Below are positions 8,901-17,463 of a stretch of 64,000 bases of DNA, one piece after another. Each line of letters opens with the position of its first letter. The first letter of the stretch is position 1. Below the pieces are notes generated by a model that did no database searches, was not told the DNA's origin, and saw nothing but the letters and a program-made list of their open reading frames with translations. Made by a program: the position numbers and the translations under genes. The stretch is taken from positions 1,302,001-1,366,000 of the forward strand of contig JBBCGR010000003.1 in NCBI GenBank assembly GCA_037201625.1. Reading direction: 5' to 3'. The stretch comes from JAMXLO01 sp037201625. Lineage in GTDB: Bacteria > Pseudomonadota > Alphaproteobacteria > Acetobacterales > Acetobacteraceae.

Positions 8901-10088
8901 ATGGCCTTCCGCACCCTCGACAACGTGGATGTCGCCGGCAAGCGTGTCCTGCTGCGCGCCGACCTCAACGTGCCGGTCCGCGACGGCAAGATCAGCGACC
9001 TGACGCGGATCGAGCGCCTGACGCCGACGATCCGCGAACTGGCCGGCAAGGGCGCCAAGGTGATCATCTGCAGCCATTTCGACCGGCCGAAGGGCAAGCG
9101 GGTGCCGGCGATGTCGCTGGCGCCGGTCGCCACGGCGCTGGGCGAGGTGCTGGGCCAGCGGGTGCGCTTCGCCGAGGATTGCGTGGGCGTGGTGGCCGAG
9201 CAGGCGGTGGAGCGGCTGAAGCCCGGCGAGGTGCTGGTGCTGGAGAACACCCGCTTCCATGCGCAGGAGGAGAAGAACGATCCGGCCTTCGCCGCCAACC
9301 TGGCGAAGCTGGCCAATCTTTACGTCAACGACGCCTTCTCGGCCGCCCATCGCGCGCATGCCAGCACCGAGGGCGTGGCGCATCTGCTGCCGGCCTATGC
9401 AGGGCGGCTGATGCAGGCCGAGCTTGAGGCGCTGGAGGCCGCGCTGGGCAACCCGGTGCGGCCGGTCGCCGCGGTGGTGGGCGGCGCCAAGGTCTCCACC
9501 AAGCTCGACCTGCTGGGCAACCTCGTCACCAAGGTGAACGCCCTGGTGATCGGCGGCGCCATGGCCAACACCTTCCTGGCGGCGCAGGGGATCGCGGTCG
9601 GCCGTTCGCTGCAGGAAGCCGAGATGCATCCGACCGCCCTCGACATCCTGGCGGGCGCCAAGGCCGCGGGCTGCGAGGTGCTGCTGCCGACCGACGCGGT
9701 GGTGGCTGCCGAATTGCAGCCGGGCGTGGCGACCGAGACCGTGCCGATCGCCGCGGTTCCGCCGGGCATGATGATCCTGGATGTCGGGCCGGCGACGGTC
9801 GAGGCGCTGATCCGCCATCTCGGCACCTGGCGCACGCTGGTCTGGAACGGCCCGCTGGGCGCCTTCGAGACCCCGCCTTTCGATGCCGCCACCACGGCGC
9901 TCGCCAAGGCGGTGGCGGAGGCAACCGGTTCCGGCAGCCTGCGCAGCGTGGCCGGCGGCGGCGATACTGTCTCGGCGCTGCGCCATGCCGGCGTGCTGGA
10001 CCGCATGAGTTACGTCTCGACCGCCGGCGGCGCCTTCCTCGAGTGGCTGGAGGGCAAGACGCTTCCCGGTGTCGCCGCCCTCGGCTGA
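8901..10088 (+). CDS. pgk: Phosphoglycerate kinase
   Basis: 395-residue monomeric kinase transferring the acyl phosphate of 1,3-bisphosphoglycerate to ADP. Seen: the N-domain substrate site RADLNVPVRDG near residue 20, SHFDRPKGK near 60, ENTRFHAQEEKND near 118, NDAFSAAHRAHAS, then VGGAKVSTKLDLL opening the nucleotide domain, GGAMANTFL, and the C-terminal GGGDTVSAL followed by STAGGAFLEWLEG. Complete and normal in length. The ATG at 8901 follows a GGGAG site. The coding sequence overlaps the downstream deoxyribosyltransferase by 20 nt in another frame, which suggests translational coupling. Confidence 0.97.
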   Translation: MAFRTLDNVDVAGKRVLLRADLNVPVRDGKISDLTRIERLTPTIRELAGKGAKVIICSHFDRPKGKRVPAMSLAPVATALGEVLGQRVRFAEDCVGVVAEQAVERLKPGEVLVLENTRFHAQEEKNDPAFAANLAKLANLYVNDAFSAAHRAHASTEGVAHLLPAYAGRLMQAELEALEAALGNPVRPVAAVVGGAKVSTKLDLLGNLVTKVNALVIGGAMANTFLAAQGIAVGRSLQEAEMHPTALDILAGAKAAGCEVLLPTDAVVAAELQPGVATETVPIAAVPPGMMILDVGPATVEALIRHLGTWRTLVWNGPLGAFETPPFDAATTALAKAVAEATGSGSLRSVAGGGDTVSALRHAGVLDRMSYVSTAGGAFLEWLEGKTLPGVAALG

Positions 10089-10659
10089 ACCGCTGCGGGC
10101 CTATCTGGCCGGCCCGGACATCTTCCTGCCCGACGCGCCGGATTCCGTGAGGCGCAAGAAGGCGGTCTGTGCCCGCCACGGCCTGGTCGGTGTGTCGCCG
10201 CTGGACACGTTCCACGATGAGCCGGCCGCCTGGGCGGCGCTGCCCGAATGGCGGCGCATCGCGCTGCGCAATGAGGCGCTGATCCGCGGCTGCGACCTCA
10301 TGATCGCCAACCTGACGCCGTTCCGCGGTCCCAGCGCCGATGTCGGCACCGTCTACGAGGTCGCCTTCATGCGCGCACTCGGCCGCAGGGTGTTCGGCTA
10401 TGCCACCACGGCGGCGCGCTTCACCCGGCGCACGGCGGACTTCGCCCGCACGCAGGGCGGACTGACCGCCGGGCCGGCGCGCAGCCTGCGTGATGCCGAG
10501 GGCTTGCTGATCGAGCAGTTCGGCCTGTTCGACAACCTGATGATCGAGGGCGGGATCGTCGCCTCGGGCGGCGTGCTGGTGGTGGAGGATGTACCCGAGG
10601 AACGCCGCTGGACGGATCTGTCGGTGTTCGAGGCCTGCGTCCGGGCGGCGGTGGCCTGA
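10069..10659 (+). CDS. Nucleoside 2-deoxyribosyltransferase family protein
   Basis: 196 residues. The family cleaves or exchanges the glycosidic bond of 2-deoxynucleosides (or 5'-monophosphates) in nucleotide salvage. Seen: the opening AYLAGPDIFLPDA with the conserved GP-D/E segment, DLMIANLTPFRGPSADVGT and, directly after, VYEVAFMRALGR, where the Glu is the expected catalytic nucleophile. The start is GTG at 10069, inside the last 20 nt of pgk, which explains the absence of a separate ribosome-binding site. Whether it is a true transferase or a hydrolase cannot be decided from sequence. Confidence 0.85.
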   Translation: MSPPSAEPLRAYLAGPDIFLPDAPDSVRRKKAVCARHGLVGVSPLDTFHDEPAAWAALPEWRRIALRNEALIRGCDLMIANLTPFRGPSADVGTVYEVAFMRALGRRVFGYATTAARFTRRTADFARTQGGLTAGPARSLRDAEGLLIEQFGLFDNLMIEGGIVASGGVLVVEDVPEERRWTDLSVFEACVRAAVA

Positions 10660-10663
10660 CGGC

Positions 10664-11790
10664 TCAGCGGGTGAGGGGGCCGAGCGCCGCGGCGACGCCG
10701 AACTCGCCCGGCAGGGAGCCCTTGGGGAACAGATGCGTGACGTGGCCCATCTTGCGTCCCGGCCGCGCGTCGGTCTTGCCGTAATGGTGCGGGATCAGGC
10801 CGGGCGTGCCGAGGATCGTTGGCCACAGTGCGATGTCCGCCGGACCGACCAGGTTCTTCATCACCGCGTCCGAGTGGCGCGTCGCCGGCGGCAGGGGCAG
10901 GCCGGCGATGGCGCGGATATGCAGTTCGAACTGGCTCGCCGGGCAGGCATCGATCGTCCAGTGCCCCGAATTGTGCGGGCGCGGCGCGATCTCGTTGACC
11001 AGCACCTTGCCGTCACGGTCGACGAACATCTCGACGGCCAGCAGCCCCACGAGATCCAGCGAATCCGCCACCCGCCTCGCGATGCCCTGCGCCTGGCGGT
11101 CGATCGTCCCGGCGATCCTGGCGGGCGCGAGGGTCAGGTCGAGGATGTGGTTGTGGTGGCGATTCTCCACCGTGTCGAAGGCCGAATAGGCGCCATCCTC
11201 GCCGCGTGCCGCGATCACGCTGATCTCCATGGCGAAGTCGATGAAGCCTTCGAGAATCAACGGCTTGGGGGAAAGGGCTGCGAAGGCGTCGGCGACATCC
11301 TCGGAGCGGCGGAGCATGGCCTGGCCCTTGCCGTCATAGCCCAGGCGCGTGGTCTTCAGCACGGCGGGCAGGCCGATCCGCTCGACCGCGGCGCGCAGCG
11401 AGGCCAGGTCCTCGACGGCCGCCCACGGCGCGGTCGGCACGCCGGCGCCGTTCAGGAAGCTCTTCTCCAGCACCCGGTCCTGGCTGATGCGCAGGATCGC
11501 CGGCGATGGCCGCACCGGCTTCAAGGATGCAAGCAGATCAAGACCTTCCGCGCTGACGTTTTCGAATTCGAAGCTGATGACGTCGACCGCGGCGGCAAAG
11601 CTGTGCAGGCCGTCGGGCGCCTGGTAGTCGCTGATGGTGGCGCCGGCGGCGACCAGGCTGGCGGGGCTGCCGACCTCGCGGGTCAGGATGTGGCAGCGGT
11701 AGCCGAGCCGTGCGGCCGCGAGCGCCGACATGCGGCCAAGCTGGCCGCCGCCCACCAGGCCGATCGTCGCGTTGGGCGGCAGGCAGAGTG

Positions 11791-11794
<4 letters not shown>
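10664..11794 (-). CDS. purK: 5-(carboxyamino)imidazole ribonucleotide synthase
   Basis: 376-residue ATP-grasp enzyme that carboxylates AIR with bicarbonate to N5-CAIR in purine synthesis. N-terminal GLVGGGQLGRMSALAAARLG, central SFEFENVS and KTTRLGYDGKGQ (ATP-binding loop), and the metal-binding EMFVDRDGKVLVNEIAPRPH region with NSGHWTIDA are all present. Length is normal. The start codon overlaps the purE stop by 4 nt (ATGA), the classic purEK arrangement. It is convergent with the deoxyribosyltransferase gene, with a 4-nt gap. Confidence 0.96.
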
Positions 11795-12270
<476 letters not shown>

Positions 12271-12283
12271 CAGGCGCTTCCCA

Positions 12284-12487
12284 TCAGGCGATGTTGTCCG
12301 GGATCAGCCGGCTCTCCAGCCAGGAAATCTCATCCTTCAGCATCAGCTTGCGCTTCTTCAGGCGCTGCAGGTGCAACTGGTCGGCGGCACCCTGGTCCGC
12401 CAGGCGCGCAATCACCGTGTCGAGGTCACGGTGCTCGCTGCGTAATTCGTGCAGCTTGCGCAGCAACGAGTCCCGATCGGTCAGCAT
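12284..12487 (-). CDS. DUF465/YdcH family small protein
   Basis: 67-residue, highly charged, helical protein (LRKLHELRSEHRDLDTVIAR near the N-terminus, then LQRLKKRKLMLKDEIS). This matches the DUF465/YdcH family of short coiled-coil-like proteins, whose function is unknown. The RLKKRKLMLKDEI segment is the family hallmark. Located 13 nt upstream of purE on the same strand. A second family member starts 122 nt away in the opposite direction. Confidence 0.85.
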   Translation of the reverse strand: MLTDRDSLLRKLHELRSEHRDLDTVIARLADQGAADQLHLQRLKKRKLMLKDEISWLESRLIPDNIA

Positions 12488-12609
12488 GGCGGATCAATAC
12501 CACAGACCCCTGCGCCCCAAGGAGTCCCTGGGTGGCGGAAATGTCATGACCTTCTCTGTGTCAAACGCGTTACCATCTTTGTGTGGCTGACTTAGAGCGG
12601 AGGTGGTCA

Positions 12610-12783
12610 ATGACCCTGCAAACCCGTCTCGATTCCCTGAAAGATCGCCATGCCGCGCTGGAAACGCGGATTGCCGAGGAAGACCAGCGACCCAGGCCGG
12701 ACAGCGAAACGCTGACCCGGCTGAAGATCGAGAAGCTGAGGCTGAAGGAGGAGATGGAGCGGATCCGCGAATACGCGGTGTAG
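12610..12783 (+). CDS. DUF465/YdcH family small protein (second copy)
   Basis: 57 residues: MTLQTRLDSLKDRHAALETR, then LKIEKLRLKEEMERIR. This is the same family as the divergent gene ending at 12284, but diverged in sequence. The ATG at 12610 is chosen because GGAGG at 12599-12603 sits 6 nt before it; a GTG at 12583 would add nine residues lacking family character. It ends 2 nt before the convergent TrcR gene. Function unknown. Confidence 0.85.
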   Translation: MTLQTRLDSLKDRHAALETRIAEEDQRPRPDSETLTRLKIEKLRLKEEMERIREYAV

Positions 12784-12785
12784 GC

Positions 12786-13364
12786 TCAGGCGGCCTCGTC
12801 AGGCTCCGGCACGGGCGGCGGTGGGACGGCACGGCCTTCCCGCTCCAGCCGTTCGTTCGCCTGGCTCACCGCGGCGTTCAGATCGGTCTGGCTGCACAGG
12901 CCCAGGATAACTGGATCGCGCGGCTTGATGTTGGCGCTGTTCCAGTGGGTGCGATCCCGTACCTTCTGGATCGTGTCCTTGGTGGTGCCGAGAAGCTTGG
13001 AGACCTGCGCCTCGGATAATTGCGGGTAGTTGCGCAGCAGGAAGGCGATGGCATCAGGCCGGTCGTTGCGCTTCGCCACAGGCGTGTAGCGCGACCCGCG
13101 CAGGCGCTTCGGCATCGGCAGCGCGGTGGCCGCCAGTCTCAGCCGTGCCTCAGGGTCCCGTTCCACGCGGCGAATCTCATCCGCGGTAAGCTGGCTGTTG
13201 GCGACCGGGTCGTATCCGACTATACCCTGTGCGACCTCGCCATCCGCGATCGCCTGCACCTCAAGCGGATGCATGCCGCAAAAGTCCGCGATCTGGGTGA
13301 AGGTCAGCGCAGTCTTCTCGATCAGCCACACGGCGGTGGCCTTGGGCATCAGCGGCAATGTCAT
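12786..13364 (-). CDS. trcR: DUF1013 protein, TrcR-type cell-cycle transcriptional regulator
   Basis: 192 residues. DUF1013 proteins are nearly confined to alphaproteobacteria and are annotated as the cell-cycle regulator TrcR. Seen: MPKATAVWLIEKTALTFTQI followed by ADFCGMHPLEVQAIADGEVA, an N-terminal helix-turn-helix-like segment, and a second such segment around residues 110-140 (YPQLSEAQVSKLLGTTKDTI) followed by WNSANIKPRDPVILGLCSQ. The C-terminus is proline-rich. The ATG at 13364 is preferred over the open frame extending to a TTG at 13382. Role inferred from family naming only. Confidence 0.85.
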   Translation of the reverse strand: MTLPLMPKATAVWLIEKTALTFTQIADFCGMHPLEVQAIADGEVAQGIVGYDPVANSQLTADEIRRVERDPEARLRLAATALPMPKRLRGSRYTPVAKRNDRPDAIAFLLRNYPQLSEAQVSKLLGTTKDTIQKVRDRTHWNSANIKPRDPVILGLCSQTDLNAAVSQANERLEREGRAVPPPPVPEPDEAA

Positions 13365-13452
13365 GGCTGGCGGATATGACAACCGGTAGGGGGTGGGTCA
13401 AGGGCGCGGCGCAGTATTATGCTGTGCGGGTTCCCGGCAGATGAGGTGAGGG

Positions 13453-13653
13453 ATGACCGAGGACGACGAGCCCGTGCGCAAGCGGACCCGGCTAGAGCGG
13501 CTGGTGCTGGACACGCTCGGCATCGAGGAACTGCGCGATTATATCGCCGAACTCAAGGCCGAGATCACCCGGGTCGAGGCGGACATCGACCGCAAGCAGG
13601 GGCATCGCAGCGCGGCGGATGCGTTTTTTCCGCCGCCCCTGACGCATCCCTGA
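13453..13653 (+). CDS. DUF1192 family small protein
   Basis: 66-residue acidic/basic helical protein. The core (LDTLGIEELRDYIAELKAEI, then TRVEADIDRKQGHRSAADAF) is the pattern of DUF1192, a small alphaproteobacterial family with unknown function. The ATG follows GAGGTGAGGG. It is divergent from the TrcR gene. Confidence 0.85.
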   Translation: MTEDDEPVRKRTRLERLVLDTLGIEELRDYIAELKAEITRVEADIDRKQGHRSAADAFFPPPLTHP

Positions 13654-13711
13654 CACGCGACGCACCCCCGACACGCGGCCCACCCACGCGACGCACCCCT
13701 GAGCTGCGACG
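13640..13711. repeat. Degenerate GACGCACCC-type direct repeats
   Basis: Four or five imperfect copies of a motif close to GACGCACCCCTGA run from the last codons of the DUF1192 gene into the spacer before the sulfotransferase 3' end. The stop codon lies in one of these units. It probably arose by local slippage. Confidence 0.5.
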
Positions 13712-13721
13712 CAACGCCGGA

Positions 13722-14537
13722 TCACACGATTCGCACCGACCGCTTGTTGAAGGCGGCGTCCCGCCAGAAACTGTCCCCCTCGTAGCGCCGCCACAGGTCG
13801 GGCGGCAGGATCGTCTCGCGCTCGGTCCACTCCACCGACGGGCGTACCGCGTGCAGCCCGGGTGTGCCGAGACGCGCGTCGAACGCGCTCGCGTCCAGCG
13901 CGACATTGGCGAAGTCGTGCCGGAACGCCGGCAGGCCGGTGAAGTCGTACACCGCGCGCATCGCATGCGCCGGGTCGCGCGCCAGCGTCTCATAGGTCAA
14001 CAGCAGCAGCCGGTCGGCTTCCTCGCTGTGCATCGCCTGCTTGATGGCGTTGTAGGCAAATCCCACCATGCCGTTCCGGCTGGTCAGCCAGTCCGCGCGC
14101 GAATAGACCGTGCCGCCCGGATCGAAATCGACGATCTTCGAGAGTTCCCAGCGGTTGCGGCGCAGCAGGCGCTCGATGCTGTCGATCACCCAGGGCACGT
14201 GGCGCACGCAGCAGATCACCCGCGCGTCGGGGAACAACTCGGCGATCATCGGCAGGCGGATGCACCAGGCGCGGCTGGTATCGAACACGGTCCGGCCGGG
14301 TTGGACCGCATGGTAGTACGACGTGAAGATCCCGCGCAGCAGCGCCCGGCGCTGGGCATCGTCGATCATTACCGAGGTCTCGTTCCCCTGGCTCACCTCG
14401 CGCAGCATGCTGCCGACCAGTGACGCGACCGGGCTGGTGATGCCGGCGTGCAGCGCCGGGTTCTGCCGCAACAGGGCGGCGAGCAGGGTGGAGCCGGACC
14501 GGGGGAGGCCGGCGATGAAGTGGAATCCGTGCTGCAT
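13722..14537 (-). CDS. Sulfotransferase family protein
   Basis: 271 residues. It carries the PAPS-binding signatures of the sulfotransferase fold: the 5'-phosphosulfate loop FIAGLPRSGSTLLAALL at residues 7-23 and a 3'-phosphate segment VICCVRHVPWVIDSIERLL near 108-126. TYETLARDP near 185 follows the usual LRYEDL-type position. It would transfer sulfate from PAPS to an unknown acceptor. It is the second gene of a pair with the Hint-domain protein (8-nt gap), so co-expression is likely. No PAPS synthesis gene is nearby. Confidence 0.85.
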   Translation of the reverse strand: MQHGFHFIAGLPRSGSTLLAALLRQNPALHAGITSPVASLVGSMLREVSQGNETSVMIDDAQRRALLRGIFTSYYHAVQPGRTVFDTSRAWCIRLPMIAELFPDARVICCVRHVPWVIDSIERLLRRNRWELSKIVDFDPGGTVYSRADWLTSRNGMVGFAYNAIKQAMHSEEADRLLLLTYETLARDPAHAMRAVYDFTGLPAFRHDFANVALDASAFDARLGTPGLHAVRPSVEWTERETILPPDLWRRYEGDSFWRDAAFNKRSVRIV

Positions 14538-14545
14538 GTCCGGGC

Positions 14546-16291
14546 TCAGGCCGAGGCGCGTCGGTCCGGGTCGGCATCCAGCGGGCAGGCTACCAGCGGA
14601 TACTGGGCGACGCAGCCCACATGCACCACCAGTTCGGCGCCCTCGGCGAGGCCGCGGAACAGTTCCGGCGGCAGGGCGGCATTGCCGCTGGTCCAGCGCC
14701 AGCCGTTGGCCGCCTCATAGTCATGGAACCCGTCGATCAGCCGGTAATCGTCGGCGCGGATGAGGCGGAACCTGGCGCCCTGGCGGGTCTGCACGCTGCG
14801 CAGCGCGACACCCAGGGAGCGGGGATCGCGTGCCTGTCCCAGTTCGACCGGCACCGCGTCGCGCGAGACCAGGCGGACGCGGCGCGGTGCGGCCGGAAGG
14901 CGGAACACGTGGAACTCGCCGTCCCGGCCGGCGGCGTCGACGCGGTGTCCGTCCACCAGCAGATGCAGATCCGGATCGTCGGTGAGCGGCGGCAGGGCAC
15001 GGCGGCCGGCACGTTGCGCCAGCCTGCGCCACACGGCATCGACTTGGGCGCCGTCATCCAGGAACGGCGCGCAGGGAGGCTGCGGCGCCTGTCCCCAGCG
15101 CAGGCTCGCATTCTGGAACAGCCACGCATTGCCATCGTCGCGATAGCTCTCGGCCGGGGCCCCGTTCGCCACCAGCACGTCATGGCTCTCCAGTTCGATA
15201 TGGTAGAGCGACACTTCCTGGGCGTGGTCGTCCCAGAGGATCGAGCCATGGTTGACCAGGGTCTCGACCGGGATCAGCGCCGCATCGAGATAGAGCGCGT
15301 GGCCCTTGGTGATCCGCAGGTCGCGGTTCGGCACGTTGTCGGCCAGGGCCCCTTTGCGGACGATCACCGGCGTCGCGGCATTGCGGCGTCCGCGGGTGGC
15401 GAGGATGCGGCCCTCACCCACCCAGGTGATGCGCCGGACCTCGCCGCCATGGGTCACCACGAGGTCGCCGGCGGCGAGGTGTTCCACCGGCACCTCGCCG
15501 GCCGGCGTCAGGATGCCGGTGCCGCGCAGGAAGCACACCGCATCGATGACGACGAGGCCGCTTCCGGCGCGCTGGCCGGCGAGGGCCGATAGCGAGGCGC
15601 CGGCGTCGCTGTGCAGCGATCCGCCGCCGCCTCCGCCTCCGCCGGCCAGGGCAACGAAGCCACCGCCGCCGCCACCGCCGTAACCGCCGCCTCCGCCGCC
15701 GCCGTCCGCACCCCCGGCGCCGCCGCCGCCGAAGCCGCCGATACCGCCGATCACCGCTGCGCCGCCGGCATAGCCTGAGCCGGAGGGCAGGCCGTTCTCG
15801 CCGCTGGCGGCGCCGGCATAACCACCGCCGCCACCGCCGGCGAGCCCGGAGCCGGAGCCAGTTCCGCCGGCCCCGTCGCTGCCGCCCGCCCCGCCATTGA
15901 TGCCGCTGCCGCCGGTCTTGCCCGTCTGGCCGGGACCGCCGGACGATGCGGTGCCATAGGCGCCGCCGCCACCGCCGCCGGCGATCACCAGCGGGATGCG
16001 CACCGCGCTGGTGCCGTCGAAGATCTCGATGACGAAGCTGCCGCCGCCACCGCCGCCGGCGCCGGCCAGGTAGTAGCCGCCCTGGCCGCCGACGATGATG
16101 CGCAGGATGGCGCCCTGGTTGAGGCTGAACTGTCCGCCGATCTGGGCGCCGAGGCCGCCTGCGCCGCCACCCAGTGAGCCGGCTCCGCCGGTGCCTCCCT
16201 GGGCGCCGTAGCCGGTGATGTCGTACAGGCCGGTTATCGGCACGGTGAAGCTGTCCACTGTGCCGGTATAGGTGAAGGACGTTGCGGGCAT
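14546..16291 (-). CDS. Glycine-rich Hint (hedgehog/intein)-domain protein
   Basis: 581 residues in three parts. Residues 1-252 start with a beta-rich segment (FTYTGTVDSFTVPITGLYDI) and continue as an extended Gly-rich region with runs of up to nine glycines, like bacterial Gly-rich surface proteins. Residues from Cys253 (VCFLRGTGILTPAGEVPVEH, then LAAGDLVVTHGG) form a Hint domain with the expected nucleophilic Cys at its first position and DLRITKGHALYL as the block containing a likely catalytic His. Residues about 400-581 are an uncharacterised region ending near VHVGCVAQYPLVACPLDA. Hint domains can cleave their own N-terminal peptide bond; activity here is inferred. No Sec signal peptide is apparent. 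Very GC-rich because of Gly codons. First gene of a unit with the sulfotransferase. Confidence 0.85.
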   Translation of the reverse strand: MPATSFTYTGTVDSFTVPITGLYDITGYGAQGGTGGAGSLGGGAGGLGAQIGGQFSLNQGAILRIIVGGQGGYYLAGAGGGGGGSFVIEIFDGTSAVRIPLVIAGGGGGGAYGTASSGGPGQTGKTGGSGINGGAGGSDGAGGTGSGSGLAGGGGGGYAGAASGENGLPSGSGYAGGAAVIGGIGGFGGGGAGGADGGGGGGGYGGGGGGGFVALAGGGGGGGGSLHSDAGASLSALAGQRAGSGLVVIDAVCFLRGTGILTPAGEVPVEHLAAGDLVVTHGGEVRRITWVGEGRILATRGRRNAATPVIVRKGALADNVPNRDLRITKGHALYLDAALIPVETLVNHGSILWDDHAQEVSLYHIELESHDVLVANGAPAESYRDDGNAWLFQNASLRWGQAPQPPCAPFLDDGAQVDAVWRRLAQRAGRRALPPLTDDPDLHLLVDGHRVDAAGRDGEFHVFRLPAAPRRVRLVSRDAVPVELGQARDPRSLGVALRSVQTRQGARFRLIRADDYRLIDGFHDYEAANGWRWTSGNAALPPELFRGLAEGAELVVHVGCVAQYPLVACPLDADPDRRASA

Positions 16292-16558
16292 TCTGACTCC
16301 GGCCCTGTTTCCGGGATGCTAACGGATGGGGGGCCCGGCGCAAACTCCCCGATGCCAGCGCAGCCGGCGATGCCGATGGCGCTTTTCGTTTGCCCGGGCC
16401 GACGCTGGTCCGGGACCGGCACAATATCTCACCGATTTCAGCAATAATATTCTGCACATTTGCCGAATTATCGCGACCCGCGCGGAGGTCTACATGCACG
16501 CCATCGACAAGGCCAAAACCTCCGCCGGCTGTGACGGGGGACAATGAGGAGAAAGACC

Positions 16559-16801
16559 ATGAAGACCATGATGCTTGCCGCCGCCGCCCTGACACTGAGC
16601 ATGGGTGCAGCGTTCGCCAATGAGGGCGGCCTCGCCGCCAACACCGAATTCACCGAGATCCCGGGCGTCGTTGCCCAGGCCCCTGCGCAGGACCTCCCGT
16701 CGGTTGCGACCGCGCAGAATGGCCAGGCGATGCACACCTTCGCGGCCCGCTCGAGCCAGGGCACCTGGATCTTCGCGCCGACGCAGTACGGCAACGGCTA
16801 A
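16559..16801 (+). CDS. Small secreted protein, tandem copy A
   Basis: 80 residues. MKTMMLAAAALTLSMGAAFA is a textbook Sec signal peptide with cleavage after AFA, leaving a mature peptide of about 60 residues beginning NEGG and ending APTQYGNG. I recognise no family. The ATG at 16559 is chosen because AGGAG lies 8 nt upstream; an in-frame ATG at 16544 contains that site. Compared with copy B it differs by four amino acids (Leu/Pro, Ser/Ala, Ala-Met/Val-Thr) and by about nine silent changes including the stop, and the signal peptide is identical. It should be a periplasmic or secreted peptide of unknown role. Confidence 0.8.
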   Translation: MKTMMLAAAALTLSMGAAFANEGGLAANTEFTEIPGVVAQAPAQDLPSVATAQNGQAMHTFAARSSQGTWIFAPTQYGNG

Positions 16802-16821
16802 CCGCCGCTCTCATCCGACAC

Positions 16822-16856
16822 ACGAAAAGGGCCGGCACCACGCCGGCCCTTTTCGT
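16822..16856 (+). terminator. Intrinsic terminator after secreted peptide gene A
   Basis: A 15-bp perfect stem (ACGAAAAGGGCCGGC / GCCGGCCCTTTTCGT) with a 5-nt loop, followed by TTGT. The A/T tracts at the base make it able to work in both directions. It lies 20 nt past the stop codon. Confidence 0.85.
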
Positions 16857-16911
16857 TTGTACCCCCGGTAGGGTCAGGCGTTGCTCACGGCACTTGGCCT
16901 TCGCCGCACTA

Positions 16912-16969
16912 GGGACGCCAGGGGATCGGTCCGAGACGCCGCCCTGGGTGCCCCGTGTGCGGGAATGAC
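16912..16969. repeat. Dispersed palindromic repeat, family 1, copy 1
   Basis: GGGATCGGTCCGAGACGCCG and neighbouring bases match, in inverted orientation and nearly base for base, the element at 44048-44128. The shared core spans GGACGCC..GGATCGGTCCGAG.CGCCGCCCTGGGTG..GCGGGAATGAC. It sits between the two tandem units in the only piece of DNA not shared by them. Confidence 0.8.
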
Positions 16970-17166
16970 AAGCGGAGGCGCGGCGGTCGATTCTTTCGTT
17001 TGCCCGGGCCTCTGCTGATCGGGGATCGGCACAATACCTCACCGATTCCCGCAATAATCTTCTGCGCATTTGCCGAATTATCGCGATGGGAGGGGAGGTC
17101 TACATACACGCCATCGACAAGGCCAAAACCTCCGCCGGGTGACGGAGGACAATGAGGAGAAAGACC

Positions 17167-17409
17167 ATGAAGACCATGATGCTTGCCGCCGCCGCCCTGA
17201 CACTGAGCATGGGCGCAGCGTTCGCCAACGAGGGTGGCCCCGCCGCCAACACCGAATTCACCGAGATCCCGGGTGTCGTTGCCCAGGCTCCTGCGCAGGA
17301 CCTACCCGCGGTTGCGACCGCGCAGAACGGCCAGGTGACGCACACCTTCGCGGCCCGCTCGAGCCAGGGCACGTGGATCTTCGCGCCGACGCAGTACGGC
17401 AACGGCTGA
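17167..17409 (+). CDS. Small secreted protein, tandem copy B
   Basis: 80 residues, paralogous to copy A at 16559 with four substitutions, all in the mature part. It has the same signal peptide (MKTMMLAAAALTLSMGAAFA), the same AGGAG site 8 nt upstream, and the same C-terminus APTQYGNG. Stop codons differ (TAA in A, TGA in B). The excess of silent over replacement changes suggests both copies are still translated and selected. Function unknown. Confidence 0.8.
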   Translation: MKTMMLAAAALTLSMGAAFANEGGPAANTEFTEIPGVVAQAPAQDLPAVATAQNGQVTHTFAARSSQGTWIFAPTQYGNG

Positions 17410-17434
17410 CCACTGCTCCCATCCGACGCACGAA

Positions 17435-17463
17435 CAAGGGGCCGGCACCATGCCGGCCCTTTT
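17435..17463 (+). terminator. Intrinsic terminator after secreted peptide gene B
   Basis: AAGGGGCCGGCA and TGCCGGCCCTTTT pair around a short loop with one bulged G, followed by CGTTTGT. It is equivalent to the terminator of copy A. Confidence 0.8.

Larger units (their letters stand above)
16384..16862 (+). repeat. Tandem duplication unit, copy 1 (leader, secreted peptide gene, terminator)
   Basis: A 479-bp unit that recurs at 16994-17472. It starts at TTTCGTTTGCCCGGGCC, contains an AT-rich leader (including GCAATAATATTCTGC and TTTGCCGAATTATCGCG), the 80-codon gene at 16559, and the terminator hairpin, and it ends at TTTCGTTTGTAC. The motif TTTTCGTTTG thus lies at both ends. The leader region 16384-16558 is nearly as well kept between copies as the coding part. 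Confidence 0.9.

Noticed and set aside
5540..9316. 1258-codon open frame on the minus strand opposite tkt, gap and pgk
   Set aside because: It mirrors three well-supported genes; the translation is Arg/His/Gly-rich with no motif, a usual shadow in very GC-rich DNA.
12583..12609. Upstream GTG start for the second DUF465 gene
   Set aside because: The ribosome-binding site lies after it, directly in front of the ATG at 12610.
15600..15990. Glycine-codon-rich stretch as a non-coding satellite repeat
   Set aside because: It stays in frame for the Hint-domain protein, and the repeats follow Gly codons of varying type.
16497..16547. Leader peptide starting MHAIDKAKTSAG before the first secreted-peptide gene
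   Set aside because: In the second copy the start codon is ATA and the frame ends earlier, so it is not conserved.
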